In this document: positions 29,657 through 37,537 of the stretch, one piece after another
Layout: the number at the start of each line of letters is the position of its first letter
Position numbering within the stretch: the stretch's first letter is position 1
Source: JAZDOK01 sp043798715
GTDB taxonomy: Bacteria > Vulcanimicrobiota > JAZDOK01
Assembly (NCBI GenBank): GCA_043798715.1
Contig: JAZDOK010000004.1
Span: forward strand, 62,001-126,000
Direction of reading: 5' to 3'
DNA length: 64,000 nt
The notes under the pieces: model-generated
The model's input: the letters and a program-made list of their open reading frames with translations, nothing else
Database searches by the model: none
What the model was told of the DNA's origin: nothing
Translations under genes and position numbers: made by a program

Positions 29657-30630
29657 TTCCCGCCGACCGTAGTCTTGAAGATATCCCCCGACAGGCCGAC
29701 CACCCACCCGTTCAGCAGATCCACGAAGAGAATGCCGGTCTGGTTGTTGGTGGACGCGATTTTCTGAGATTTCCAGGTGGCGCCCCCGTCCTCGGTGTGC
29801 AGGATCAGGCCGTTATCTCCCGCGATCCAGCCGCTCTGAGTACCGGCGAAATCCACGGAGGACAATTTGGAGTTGGTCCCCGAGGACTGGCTCACCCATG
29901 AGGCCCCACCGTTGGAAGTCGTCAGAATCGTGCCGTTATCCCCCACCGCCCAGCCGAGATTCGCATCTGCGAAGACCACCTCGTTGAGATTGGAGGCGCT
30001 CCCGGATGCCTGTGAGAGCCAGGTGTCCCCCTTGTCCTCCGTGTGCAGGATCGTACCAAGAGAGCCGACCGCCCAGCCGTTCTGAAAATCCACAAAATAG
30101 ATGCTGTTGATCTTCCCGGCCACGCCGCTTGCCTGTGCAGAAAGCGTATCGGCGCCATCAGTGGTGTGCATGATTACGCCCGACCAGCCGCCGAGCCATC
30201 CGTTATTGGGGTCGGTGAAATAGACGGTCGTCAAATTAGCCGCCACCCCTGTGAGACGTGTCTTCCAGGTGGTGCCCCCGTCCTGGGTGCGGACCAGCGT
30301 CCCATTGTCGCCGACGGCCCAGCCGTTCCGGGAATCGGTTAAAAAGACGCTGTTAAGCTTATTGATCGTAGTACTCGCCTCTTTGTCCCAGGTACTTCCC
30401 CCGTCGGCCGTGTGCAGAATCACGCCTCCCTGGCCTACGATCCAGCCGTTCTGCGTATCTACGAAACAGACATCCTGGTAGTTACTCGCGGTGATGGACG
30501 TGAACACCTTCTGCCAGCCGCCCCCGGGAGTGGGCGTGGGCGAGGGGTTTCCCCCTTCGCAACCGCAAATATTCATGGCGAAAGCCATAGCGGCCAAAAA
30601 ACCCATCATCTGTAAATATTTTCTATTCAT
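29653..30630 (-). CDS. Ycf48/BNR-repeat beta-propeller lipoprotein
   Basis: 325 residues. Lipoprotein signal ending NICGC, short Pro-Thr linker, then about six 43-residue repeats, each with NGWAVG..GT/VI..T.DGG.TW (e.g. VGDNGTLVRTQDGGTTW). The pattern is that of the seven-bladed Ycf48/HCF136 propeller and BNR proteins. In phototrophs Ycf48 assists photosystem II assembly; here, with an envelope anchor, a general binding or sensor role is more likely. Good ribosome site GGGGAGG before the ATG. Coupled by overlap to the lipoate ligase gene, an odd partner. The third repeat is slightly degenerate (TTDGADTLS). Confidence 0.85.
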   Translation of the reverse strand: MNRKYLQMMGFLAAMAFAMNICGCEGGNPSPTPTPGGGWQKVFTSITASNYQDVCFVDTQNGWIVGQGGVILHTADGGSTWDKEASTTINKLNSVFLTDSRNGWAVGDNGTLVRTQDGGTTWKTRLTGVAANLTTVYFTDPNNGWLGGWSGVIMHTTDGADTLSAQASGVAGKINSIYFVDFQNGWAVGSLGTILHTEDKGDTWLSQASGSASNLNEVVFADANLGWAVGDNGTILTTSNGGASWVSQSSGTNSKLSSVDFAGTQSGWIAGDNGLILHTEDGGATWKSQKIASTNNQTGILFVDLLNGWVVGLSGDIFKTTVGGK

Positions 30631-30782
30631 CGATACCTCCCCTGCCCTCTCACCAATACAAATACGAACAAGCTCTTAGTGTTAGATTCTCTTCCGCGGC
30701 CCTCCTTCCTCCCCGCCTGAACTTTCAAATGGCAGCCATGTTTTTTAATATAACAGGGCTACCATTATTTGAAAGAATAGGG

Positions 30783-30788
30783 TATAAT
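30783..30788 (+). promoter_or_regulatory. -10 box upstream of second papain-like gene
   Basis: Perfect TATAAT 31 bases before the ATG at 30819, a layout close to that of the paralogue at 24432. No clear -35 box. Confidence 0.35.
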
Positions 30789-30818
30789 AGCACTAATAAT
30801 AAAAAAGAGGTTCTTGCC

Positions 30819-32471
30819 ATGAAAAATTATTTTTTCAAATCATTGTTAGTCACGGCCTTCCTGAGTCTCTTTCTTTCCGGCTGTGGAGGCGGAAGCTCAT
30901 CTGGCCCCGGGGAGACACCAGCCCCGCAGAGCGCGTGGAAGACATCCCTCTCCGACGTCGAGTCCGCCATCTCCCAGAACCCGGACGCCAAGTGGACCCC
31001 TGTTGCCAATTCCATAACTAGTTCTTATACTCAGAACCAGGCCCGCATCCTCTGCGGACTCTCCGAACTGAGAGGCACGAAAGGATCATCAAACCGCTTT
31101 ATCGCAAAAGGGAAAGACCTGCCTGCCAGTTTTTCCTGGAGAAATAAAGACGGCGTGAACTGGATGACCGGCGTAAAAAACCAGGAACTCTACGGAACCT
31201 GCGTTACATTTGCCAGTTGCGCGGCCCTTGAAGTCCTCATCAAATATGCCAGCAGCAATCCCTATCTTGCGATAGACCTTTCTGAGAGCTACCTGTGGAA
31301 CAAGGGGACTAACGGGAAAAGCTTCTTTTCCTGGCGTCTGGCGGACTTACACGGCCGTAAAAATCCCTCGCCAGGAGGATGGTCCCTGCTGCAGGCGGCT
31401 GAATACCTGAGAATAACCGGCACCGTGAGCGAGCAGAATTGCCCCTATTCCACCATCGCCTCTTTTGTGGAGCCTCCACCGGGAAGCACCCTCTACACTA
31501 TCGGCTCATACACATATATCGAAGGAAAAAACGATATTAAGGAAGCCCTTCTTTCCGGCCCCATCGTGGGCGGCATGGCGGTATATTATGATTTCTTTTA
31601 CTATAACTACGGCATATATCAGCATGTAACGGGTGATTTGGCCGGAAACCACGCCATCCTCATCATCGGGTGGGATGATGCCGAATCCTGCTGGATCTGC
31701 AAAAACTCATGGGGGGACTCCTGGGGAGAGATTGGCTATTTCAGGGTCGGATACGACCAAATTTTCAACTGGGGCTATCTTTACTCCTACGGCTCCCCTC
31801 AGCCTACTCCTACTCCCGCTCCGACCTCGACGCCGGTCCCGACGGCAACTCCCAGCCCAACCCCAACTCCGACCCCTACCCCCAGCGCGACCCCGACTCC
31901 AACGCCGTCTCCCACCCCGACACCGGGGACGGCCCCCATTCTCAACTCTCTTGCTCCGACGGTCGTCCTGCGGGGAAGCACCGTAATCCTTACGGGAAGC
32001 GACTTCGGGACTGCTCAAGGGACCAGCACCGTAAGCTTTAACGGAGTTTCAGCCACCGATTATGTCTGGAGCGATACGCAGATCATCTGCAAGGTGCCAG
32101 ACAGTGCCACTTCAGGAAATGTTGCCGTTATGACTTCCGGCGGAACCAGCTCAGGCCAGGCTTACACCATTTATGCCACCGGAATTTCCGGCAGGCTCCT
32201 GGCCAGCTCGGGCACTCCCCTTTCCGGCCTCGGCACCTTTATGGTAATTACGGGAGGCCCCGGCGGCGCCTCTCCCAGCTACAGCCATCCTCTGGACGGC
32301 ACCTTTGCGGTTCCCACCATTCCCGACACCTACGTCATCTTCACGATCAGCGCCGACGCCCACGCCGACGCCACCGCCCAGGGGATCGGTTCGGCGTCCG
32401 GGACGGTCAAAGCGGAGCCTGACTGGCAGATGGTGCCCCTGGGAGGGCAACCGCCCATCATTACGATCTGA
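30819..32471 (+). CDS. Papain-family (C1A) cysteine protease lipoprotein, paralogue
   Basis: 550 residues, the same design as the protein at 24432: lipobox FLSGC, Cys128 in LYGTCVTFASC, His278 in GNHAILIIGWDD, Asn296 in CKNSWGDSWGEIGYF, Pro-Thr linker, IPT/TIG domain, and the same C-terminal beta domain ending DWQMVPLGGQPP. Sequence agreement is high along the whole length (most blocks align without gaps), with one insertion at LADLHGRKNP. Start ATG 30819 with AAGAGG upstream, as in the paralogue. It stands at the other end of the protease block, after the Ycf48 gene, and is therefore a likely duplicate separated by insertion of other genes. Confidence 0.88.
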   Translation: MKNYFFKSLLVTAFLSLFLSGCGGGSSSGPGETPAPQSAWKTSLSDVESAISQNPDAKWTPVANSITSSYTQNQARILCGLSELRGTKGSSNRFIAKGKDLPASFSWRNKDGVNWMTGVKNQELYGTCVTFASCAALEVLIKYASSNPYLAIDLSESYLWNKGTNGKSFFSWRLADLHGRKNPSPGGWSLLQAAEYLRITGTVSEQNCPYSTIASFVEPPPGSTLYTIGSYTYIEGKNDIKEALLSGPIVGGMAVYYDFFYYNYGIYQHVTGDLAGNHAILIIGWDDAESCWICKNSWGDSWGEIGYFRVGYDQIFNWGYLYSYGSPQPTPTPAPTSTPVPTATPSPTPTPTPTPSATPTPTPSPTPTPGTAPILNSLAPTVVLRGSTVILTGSDFGTAQGTSTVSFNGVSATDYVWSDTQIICKVPDSATSGNVAVMTSGGTSSGQAYTIYATGISGRLLASSGTPLSGLGTFMVITGGPGGASPSYSHPLDGTFAVPTIPDTYVIFTISADAHADATAQGIGSASGTVKAEPDWQMVPLGGQPPIITI

Positions 32472-32487
32472 GACTGTCTTATGTGAA

Positions 32488-33477
32488 CTATCCTGGTGTG
32501 GCGTAACCTGAGGGGTGTGTTAGATGCCATTTCCAGGCGGTGGAGATGATCTCCGCAAGTTCGGAATGACGGGGTTCCCAGCCCAGAGCCGATTTTATTT
32601 TTTCCACCCCGGCCACGAGCTCATTGGCGTCCCCGGGGCGCCTGGGGCCGAAAACTATGCCCATCCCTGAAGATGACTCCCGGATGACGGCCTCGACTAC
32701 TTCCCGGTTGGAATATCCCCTGCCCGTGCCGCAGTTATAGGACCCCGTCGGGTGCCCCCCGCTCAGGGCCTCCAGGGCCATGATGTGGGCCCGCGCCAGA
32801 TCCACGATATGTATGTAGTCCCTCACGCAGGTGCCGTCAGGCGTTTCGTAGTCTTTCCCGAAGATATTAAACTCCCGATCTCCCCGCAAAATCCCCTGCA
32901 TCACCCGCGGGATGAGGTGAGATTCCTCCGGGTGGTCCTCCCCCATAGTTCCGTCAAGGGCGGCCCCGGCGGCATTGAAGTAACGAAGCGAGATGGAGCG
33001 CAGGCTGTAGGCGGTGTCAAACCAGCGGAGCATCCGCTCCATCACCAGCTTGGTCTCTCCATAAGGATTGGTCGGTTCTTTGGGGTCCTCTTCGAGAATG
33101 GGTACGCGCATCGGGTTCCCATAGACCCCGGCGCTTGAAGAAAAAACCAGCATCTTGACTTTATGCTCGACCGCGGCCTGAAAAAGGTTGAGGCTTCCGG
33201 CCACGTTGTTTCTGTAATACTTGGCGGGGTTGGCCATGGATTCCCCCATCTGGATGAGAGCGGCAAAGTGAATCACCGCATCCAGGGGGCGGGCGAAGGC
33301 CCGGGCCAGGTCCTCCTGGCGGAGCAGTTCCCCCTCGATGACCGAAACGCCCGCGACCGCCTCGCGGTGGCCCGAGGAAAAGTTGTCGAAGACGGTGACC
33401 TCGTGCCCCGCGGAAACGAGCTCTCTTACCGTCATGCTGCCGATATATCCGGCCCCGCCGCTCACCAGAATTTTCAT
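32488..33477 (-). CDS. galE: UDP-glucose 4-epimerase
   Basis: 329 residues. Rossmann motif GGAGYIGSMTVREL, Ser in SSSAGVYGNP and the catalytic pair in NPYGETKLVMERML (YxxxK), LRYFNAAGA and the substrate loop RDYIHIVDLARAH. It converts UDP-glucose and UDP-galactose, or N-acetyl forms, for polysaccharides. Ribosome site AGAGG before the ATG. It ends 16 bases from the papain-like gene in the convergent direction. Sugar specificity cannot be told from sequence alone. Confidence 0.93.
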   Translation of the reverse strand: MKILVSGGAGYIGSMTVRELVSAGHEVTVFDNFSSGHREAVAGVSVIEGELLRQEDLARAFARPLDAVIHFAALIQMGESMANPAKYYRNNVAGSLNLFQAAVEHKVKMLVFSSSAGVYGNPMRVPILEEDPKEPTNPYGETKLVMERMLRWFDTAYSLRSISLRYFNAAGAALDGTMGEDHPEESHLIPRVMQGILRGDREFNIFGKDYETPDGTCVRDYIHIVDLARAHIMALEALSGGHPTGSYNCGTGRGYSNREVVEAVIRESSSGMGIVFGPRRPGDANELVAGVEKIKSALGWEPRHSELAEIISTAWKWHLTHPSGYATPG

Positions 33478-33607
33478 ATTAAAAACCTCTATCTTAAGCT
33501 GCTGAATTCTGAAAGAGTAATTCCTGAAAAACAGAGGAGAATCCTTCAGCTCCGAGTGAAGGAAAAAGCCTCAACTTGGCTAATTATGCAGGAGGAGGGA
33601 TTTTACC

Positions 33608-34831
33608 ATCGCCGCTAAGACCAAAAGAAAAAAGCGAAACTGGCTAACCGAGGAGGGCCTCCCTTTTTTTCGTTCGCTTCTGAACGCGCTTAAGAAGGAA
33701 CGAGTCCCGGAACTCTTGCTGCTGGTTCTCGTCGTCATACTCATCGGGGCCACCGGATTTGTGGCAGCCGAATACTCCTTTCAGATCGGGCCTCCCCAGA
33801 AACGTCTCTGGGACGGAATCTGGTGGGCTTTCGTCACCCTTTGCACCGTCGGCTACGGAGATATCTATCCCCGCACGGTGGCAGGCCGGATCTTCGGAAT
33901 AGGTCTCATGCTCACGGGTTACTGCATTCTCTCCATTATAACCGCCAAGATTGCCTCCATACTGGTTGAAAAGCGAATCCGGCAAGAAAAGGGGTTGGAA
34001 AGTGTGACATCCACGGAACACATAGTCATCTGCGGCTGGAACGAGTATGTCCAGGAGATCCTGGACGGGATCATTCTCTCCGGGCAGGCCAGAAACGAAA
34101 TCATTCTGATAAACGAACTGTCGGAAGAGGAGATGAGCAACTTCAGGTTTAACTACGCCAAATCTCTCAGCCTGAGCTTCATCCACGGCGACTACACCTC
34201 AGAGAGCGTCCTGACGCGGGCCAATGTCGCGAAGGCCGACTCGGTGATCTTCCTGGCGGACACCCGGGGCGAAAGAGGGCTCGAAAAAGCCGACGAGCGC
34301 ACCATACTGGCCACTCTGGCCGTCAAAAGCATGGCTCCCAAGGCCCGGGTCTATGCCGAAATTCTCAACCGGAATAATGTGCCCCACCTGCGCCGGGCGC
34401 GAGTGGATGACGTGATCGTGCGTGGTGAGCACTCGGGATTTCTCCTGGCCAATGCCTCTCTGGCCCCCGGCATCCACCAGGTCTTCAAGGAGCTCCTCGA
34501 TTTCAGGGCCGGAAACAACCTCGCCCGTATGCCATTCCCGAAAAAATTTATAGGGAAGACCTTCAAGACCCTCTCCTTGTACCTGCGTGAAACAGAGCGG
34601 GCCATCCTGGTGGGGCTGGTCTCGGAGGTAAAAAATATCGACCTTGACGACATCCTGAGCCAGGATTCCTCCGCCATCGACGACTTCATCAAGGCGACCT
34701 TCGCCGAAGCCGGCGAAGACCTTAACCAGGACAACCGCAATATCAGCATTAATCTCAATCCCGACGACTCCTATATCATTAAGGAGAACGAGATGGCGGT
34801 AGTCATCATGCCTCCAGGAAAGAAAGGGTGA
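33608..34831 (+). CDS. Two-TM potassium channel with RCK/TrkA-N domain (start codon uncertain)
   Basis: Two membrane segments (ELLLLVLVVILIGATGF; IGLMLTGYCILSIITAKI) flank the pore WWAFVTLCTVGYGDIYP with the selectivity filter TVGYGD (near residue 80-85), followed by an RCK Rossmann domain (HIVICGWNEYVQEIL, IHGDYTSESVLTRANVAKADSVIFLAD) and a C-terminal part. The frame is open from 33584, but it holds no ATG/GTG/TTG before 33716, which would cut through the first membrane helix. GGAGGAGGGA at 33591-33600 is a perfect ribosome site and the codon eight bases later, at 33608, is ATC; I use this as the best guess. A frameshift is the alternative: ATG 33586 in the neighbouring frame ends at 33618. 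The next gene encodes its likely regulatory domain. Confidence 0.75.
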   Translation: MAAKTKRKKRNWLTEEGLPFFRSLLNALKKERVPELLLLVLVVILIGATGFVAAEYSFQIGPPQKRLWDGIWWAFVTLCTVGYGDIYPRTVAGRIFGIGLMLTGYCILSIITAKIASILVEKRIRQEKGLESVTSTEHIVICGWNEYVQEILDGIILSGQARNEIILINELSEEEMSNFRFNYAKSLSLSFIHGDYTSESVLTRANVAKADSVIFLADTRGERGLEKADERTILATLAVKSMAPKARVYAEILNRNNVPHLRRARVDDVIVRGEHSGFLLANASLAPGIHQVFKELLDFRAGNNLARMPFPKKFIGKTFKTLSLYLRETERAILVGLVSEVKNIDLDDILSQDSSAIDDFIKATFAEAGEDLNQDNRNISINLNPDDSYIIKENEMAVVIMPPGKKG

Positions 34832-34836
34832 TTCTG

Positions 34837-35346
34837 ATGTCTGCCAGCACGATAGACCTCTTGAAAAAGGTCAAACTTTTCCGGGGCCTGAACGAGGAAC
34901 AACTGGAAAAGGTCTGCAATATTATCCGCTCCGCCAATTTTTCAGCGGGAGAGGCCATCGCTCAAGAAAACGAGCCCGGAGACGAAATGTTTATCCTGTG
35001 TGAGGGGCGGGTGCAGATCTCCAAGAGCCTGACGATGAAGACCGGCAAGGACTCCTATGCCGACCGCCATAAGACCCTTAACACTCTGGACGCCGGGGAC
35101 TATCCTTTTTTCGGCGAGATCGCCCTGGTGGAAATCGGCGTACGGTCGGCCTCAATCGTCGCCGAGACGGACTGCAAGTTGATGGTGCTCAAGAAGGAGA
35201 ATTTTGATCGCCTCTGTGAGGGCGAATATGAAATCGGCTATCGCATCATCCGGAACATCTCCGAGGTCATCTGCGCCATGCTCCGCAAGTCCAACAACGA
35301 CGTCATCAAGCTGGCCACGGCCTTCTCCATCGCGATGAACCGATAA
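34837..35346 (+). CDS. Cyclic-nucleotide-binding-domain protein
   Basis: 169 residues. CAP-like domain: LFRGLNEEQLEKVCNII, AGEAIAQENEPGDEMFILCEGRVQI, FFGEIALVEIGVRSASIVAETDCKLMVL with the phosphate-binding GEIALV..RSA motif, and a C-terminal helix (YEIGYRIIRNISEVICAML). No DNA-binding HTH follows, so it is a stand-alone sensor. ATG 34837 (AAGGG 8 bases before) or GTG 34828, which overlaps the channel stop as GTGA; either way the gene is coupled to the channel gene. I infer that it gates or regulates the 2-TM channel. Confidence 0.85.
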   Translation: MSASTIDLLKKVKLFRGLNEEQLEKVCNIIRSANFSAGEAIAQENEPGDEMFILCEGRVQISKSLTMKTGKDSYADRHKTLNTLDAGDYPFFGEIALVEIGVRSASIVAETDCKLMVLKKENFDRLCEGEYEIGYRIIRNISEVICAMLRKSNNDVIKLATAFSIAMNR

Positions 35347-35364
35347 CAATAAGAAGTCTGAGTT

Positions 35365-35892
35365 CTACTTTTTCAGCTGTTGCCGGTAGATGTTGCGGAT
35401 TTGGAGAAAAATCGGGGCATATTCCTCCGAGCGGTAATCCGGATAAGTCCATTCCCAGGGCTGGTATTTTCCACGCACAAAACGAAGAGTTACCTCCGCG
35501 AAAATGCCGTCCCCGAGGTAGATCCGGTGCTGGTGATCCTTGGTGGAGGCCAGAACGAGTTTCGCCTCGGTGATGTAGCCCGGATCGAGATTGATCTTAC
35601 GCCGTCCGTCCTGGCAGCCCAGGCGGCTTTCGATGGAGTTGGAGAAAATCTTGATCGACGGGAGGCGCTCCGGCTCGACCAGGCGCCCGAAGCTCACAAA
35701 CTTTCTTAGAAGACTCTCCCCCATCTCCTCCCGGTAATAGTCCGTCCATACAAAGGTTATGATGGGGCTCTCAAAATCAAGCGGCCCGAACTCCTCAGAA
35801 AAAAGCTTCTCCGCCCGCCGGAAGATATCTTCCCCGGTAGACAGCATCCCCAGAACGAGCTTGACTGGAGTCTGTTTAAAAATCTTACCCAT
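35365..35892 (-). CDS. DUF4416 family protein
   Basis: 175 residues, soluble. Features seen in DUF4416: KLVLGMLSTGEDIFRRAEKLFSEEFGPLDFES near the start, TDYYREEMG, GRRKINLDPGYITEAKLVLAST, and the closing YQPWEWTYPDYRSEEYAPIF. The family is known only by number and is found in scattered phyla; no reaction is known. It is convergent with the cyclic-nucleotide-binding gene (18 bases) and divergent from the efflux operon. Confidence 0.82.
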   Translation of the reverse strand: MGKIFKQTPVKLVLGMLSTGEDIFRRAEKLFSEEFGPLDFESPIITFVWTDYYREEMGESLLRKFVSFGRLVEPERLPSIKIFSNSIESRLGCQDGRRKINLDPGYITEAKLVLASTKDHQHRIYLGDGIFAEVTLRFVRGKYQPWEWTYPDYRSEEYAPIFLQIRNIYRQQLKK

Positions 35893-35951
35893 ATTAATTT
35901 ATCTTCGCCGAACTATATTTTTATCCCTTGAAAGGAGGAATTTATTTTCTC

Positions 35952-35969
35952 ATGATGCAAATATGCTAA
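35952..35969 (+). other. Possible five-codon leader frame before the adaptor gene
   Basis: ATGATGCAAATATGCTAA reads MMQIC-stop. AAGGAGG lies 13 bases upstream, the only good ribosome site here, and the frame overlaps the adaptor's ATG at 35963. Translation could reinitiate there. Confidence 0.3.
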
Positions 35970-37528
35970 ATATGAGAAGAAAGAAATGGTTTCAAGTCAT
36001 CTTTAGTCTTATTCTTCTAGGAGTGGTTCTTCTCGGAACCATCCTGGTCGTTCGGCACTTTAAAAAGCCCGGTCAGATGACCCTCCTTGAAAGCCAGGCG
36101 ATGGATATGAGCGGGATGGCCGCGCCCGTTGGGAGCGTGCCGGTCGCCGTCGAGAAAGTCCGCCGGGGACCTTTTTCCTCCGAAGTTACCTGCACCGGCT
36201 CCGTCGTCGCATTCAATGAACAGGAGGTCTCTCCGCGGGTCTCCGGCCTGATCGAGAAGCTTTTTGTCTATCCCGGGGACAAGGTGAGCCGGGGCCAACT
36301 CGTGGCGCTCCTTAAGGCCCCGGAGCTTGAGGCCCAGGTCGAAGAGGGAGCCGGCCGGTACGGAGCTTCGAGGGAGGATCTCTCATCCGCCCGGGAAGGT
36401 GTAAAAAAAGCACAGGCGGAGCAAGAGGAGACCCGGGCCGGTCTCAACAGCGCCAGGGCTGATCTTAACTATCAGGAAGCCGATATCAAGAGAGAAAAAG
36501 TTCTTTATGAAAACGGCGCCATCTCCAAGGATGAATACCAGGCGGAACTTGCCAAATACAAAGCCTCCCGGGCGGCCCGCGATGCGGCACAATCAAGGCT
36601 TGCGGCCGCGGAGGCCTCCCGCAAGGCCGCCCGATTTCAACGTAACCGCGCTGACGCCATGACCCGCGAGGCGGGTGCCTCGCTGAAATACGCCGGCATT
36701 CTCAGAGGTTATAGCGAAGTCCGCTCTTCCCTTTCAGGTGTCGTCACCCAGAGGCTGATGTCAATAGGTTCCCTGGCGGCCCCCGGAAGCGTGATTTACC
36801 GTATCGCCGAGATAAACCCCATCCGCCTTCAGGCCAACGTCGCCGAAGGCGACATGCAGGGGATCAAGATTGGAAATCGGGTCTTCGTCTCTAAAGATAA
36901 AAATTCGCCTCCATTTGAAACAAAGATCACCGCTGTTTTCCCGGCGGCTGACGCCGTTTCCAGGACCAGCCTGGTGGAAGCCCTCGCCCCCAATCCCTCC
37001 CAGGCTTTCCTCCCCGGTCAGTACCTGATCATGAGGATTGCGCGGGAGAGCAAGGCCTCGACTCTCACCGTCCCCTCCTCCGCCTTGGTGGAAACCGGGG
37101 AAGGGAAAGCCGTCTGGATAATCGCATCCGGCGAGGCAGCGGGAAAAATAAAGTACACCTGCCCCATGCACCCCGAGGTCATTTCCGATAAACCCGGCCA
37201 ATGCCCCAAATGCGGAATGGACCTCGTCCCTAAAGAGAGCGCCGCACAAAAGGGGAAAGCCCACCTGGCAGCCGTTCACCCGGGCCTGTCAAACGGCGAG
37301 AGGACGGAAATCCTGCTCGGTCTAAAGGAGGACGATCAGGTGATCTATGCCGGGCAGGAGTACCTTCACGAGGGTGATTCGGTCTATCCCACCGAGTGGG
37401 GCGCGGAAGGCCCCATAAAGCTCCCGCCCGCTCCGGCCATGGAGAACACGCCCGGGATGCAGAATATGCCTGGGATGGATAACATGCCGGAAAGCTCTCC
37501 TCCCGCCATGGAGCACCATCATCACTAG
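35963..37528 (+). CDS. RND periplasmic adaptor (membrane-fusion protein) with metal-binding insert
   Basis: 521 residues: N-terminal membrane anchor (FSLILLGVVLLGTILVV), biotinyl-lipoyl-like halves around a long Ala/Lys/Glu coiled coil (about 120-215), and a beta-barrel. Within the C-terminal part lies CPMHPEVISDKPGQCPKCGMDLVPKES (Cys400, His403, Cys414, Cys417), the heavy-metal-binding domain seen in CusB-type adaptors, and the end is Met/His-rich (PGMQNMPGMDNMPE ... MEHHHH). These suggest export of copper/silver-type ions. Start: ATG 35963 or 35972; the good AAGGAGG at 35932 is far (24 bases) but precedes a 5-codon frame (35952-35969) that ends on the start. Followed after 9 bases by the RND pump. 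Confidence 0.88.
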   Translation: MLNMRRKKWFQVIFSLILLGVVLLGTILVVRHFKKPGQMTLLESQAMDMSGMAAPVGSVPVAVEKVRRGPFSSEVTCTGSVVAFNEQEVSPRVSGLIEKLFVYPGDKVSRGQLVALLKAPELEAQVEEGAGRYGASREDLSSAREGVKKAQAEQEETRAGLNSARADLNYQEADIKREKVLYENGAISKDEYQAELAKYKASRAARDAAQSRLAAAEASRKAARFQRNRADAMTREAGASLKYAGILRGYSEVRSSLSGVVTQRLMSIGSLAAPGSVIYRIAEINPIRLQANVAEGDMQGIKIGNRVFVSKDKNSPPFETKITAVFPAADAVSRTSLVEALAPNPSQAFLPGQYLIMRIARESKASTLTVPSSALVETGEGKAVWIIASGEAAGKIKYTCPMHPEVISDKPGQCPKCGMDLVPKESAAQKGKAHLAAVHPGLSNGERTEILLGLKEDDQVIYAGQEYLHEGDSVYPTEWGAEGPIKLPPAPAMENTPGMQNMPGMDNMPESSPPAMEHHHH

Positions 37529-37537
37529 GGGGATAAA

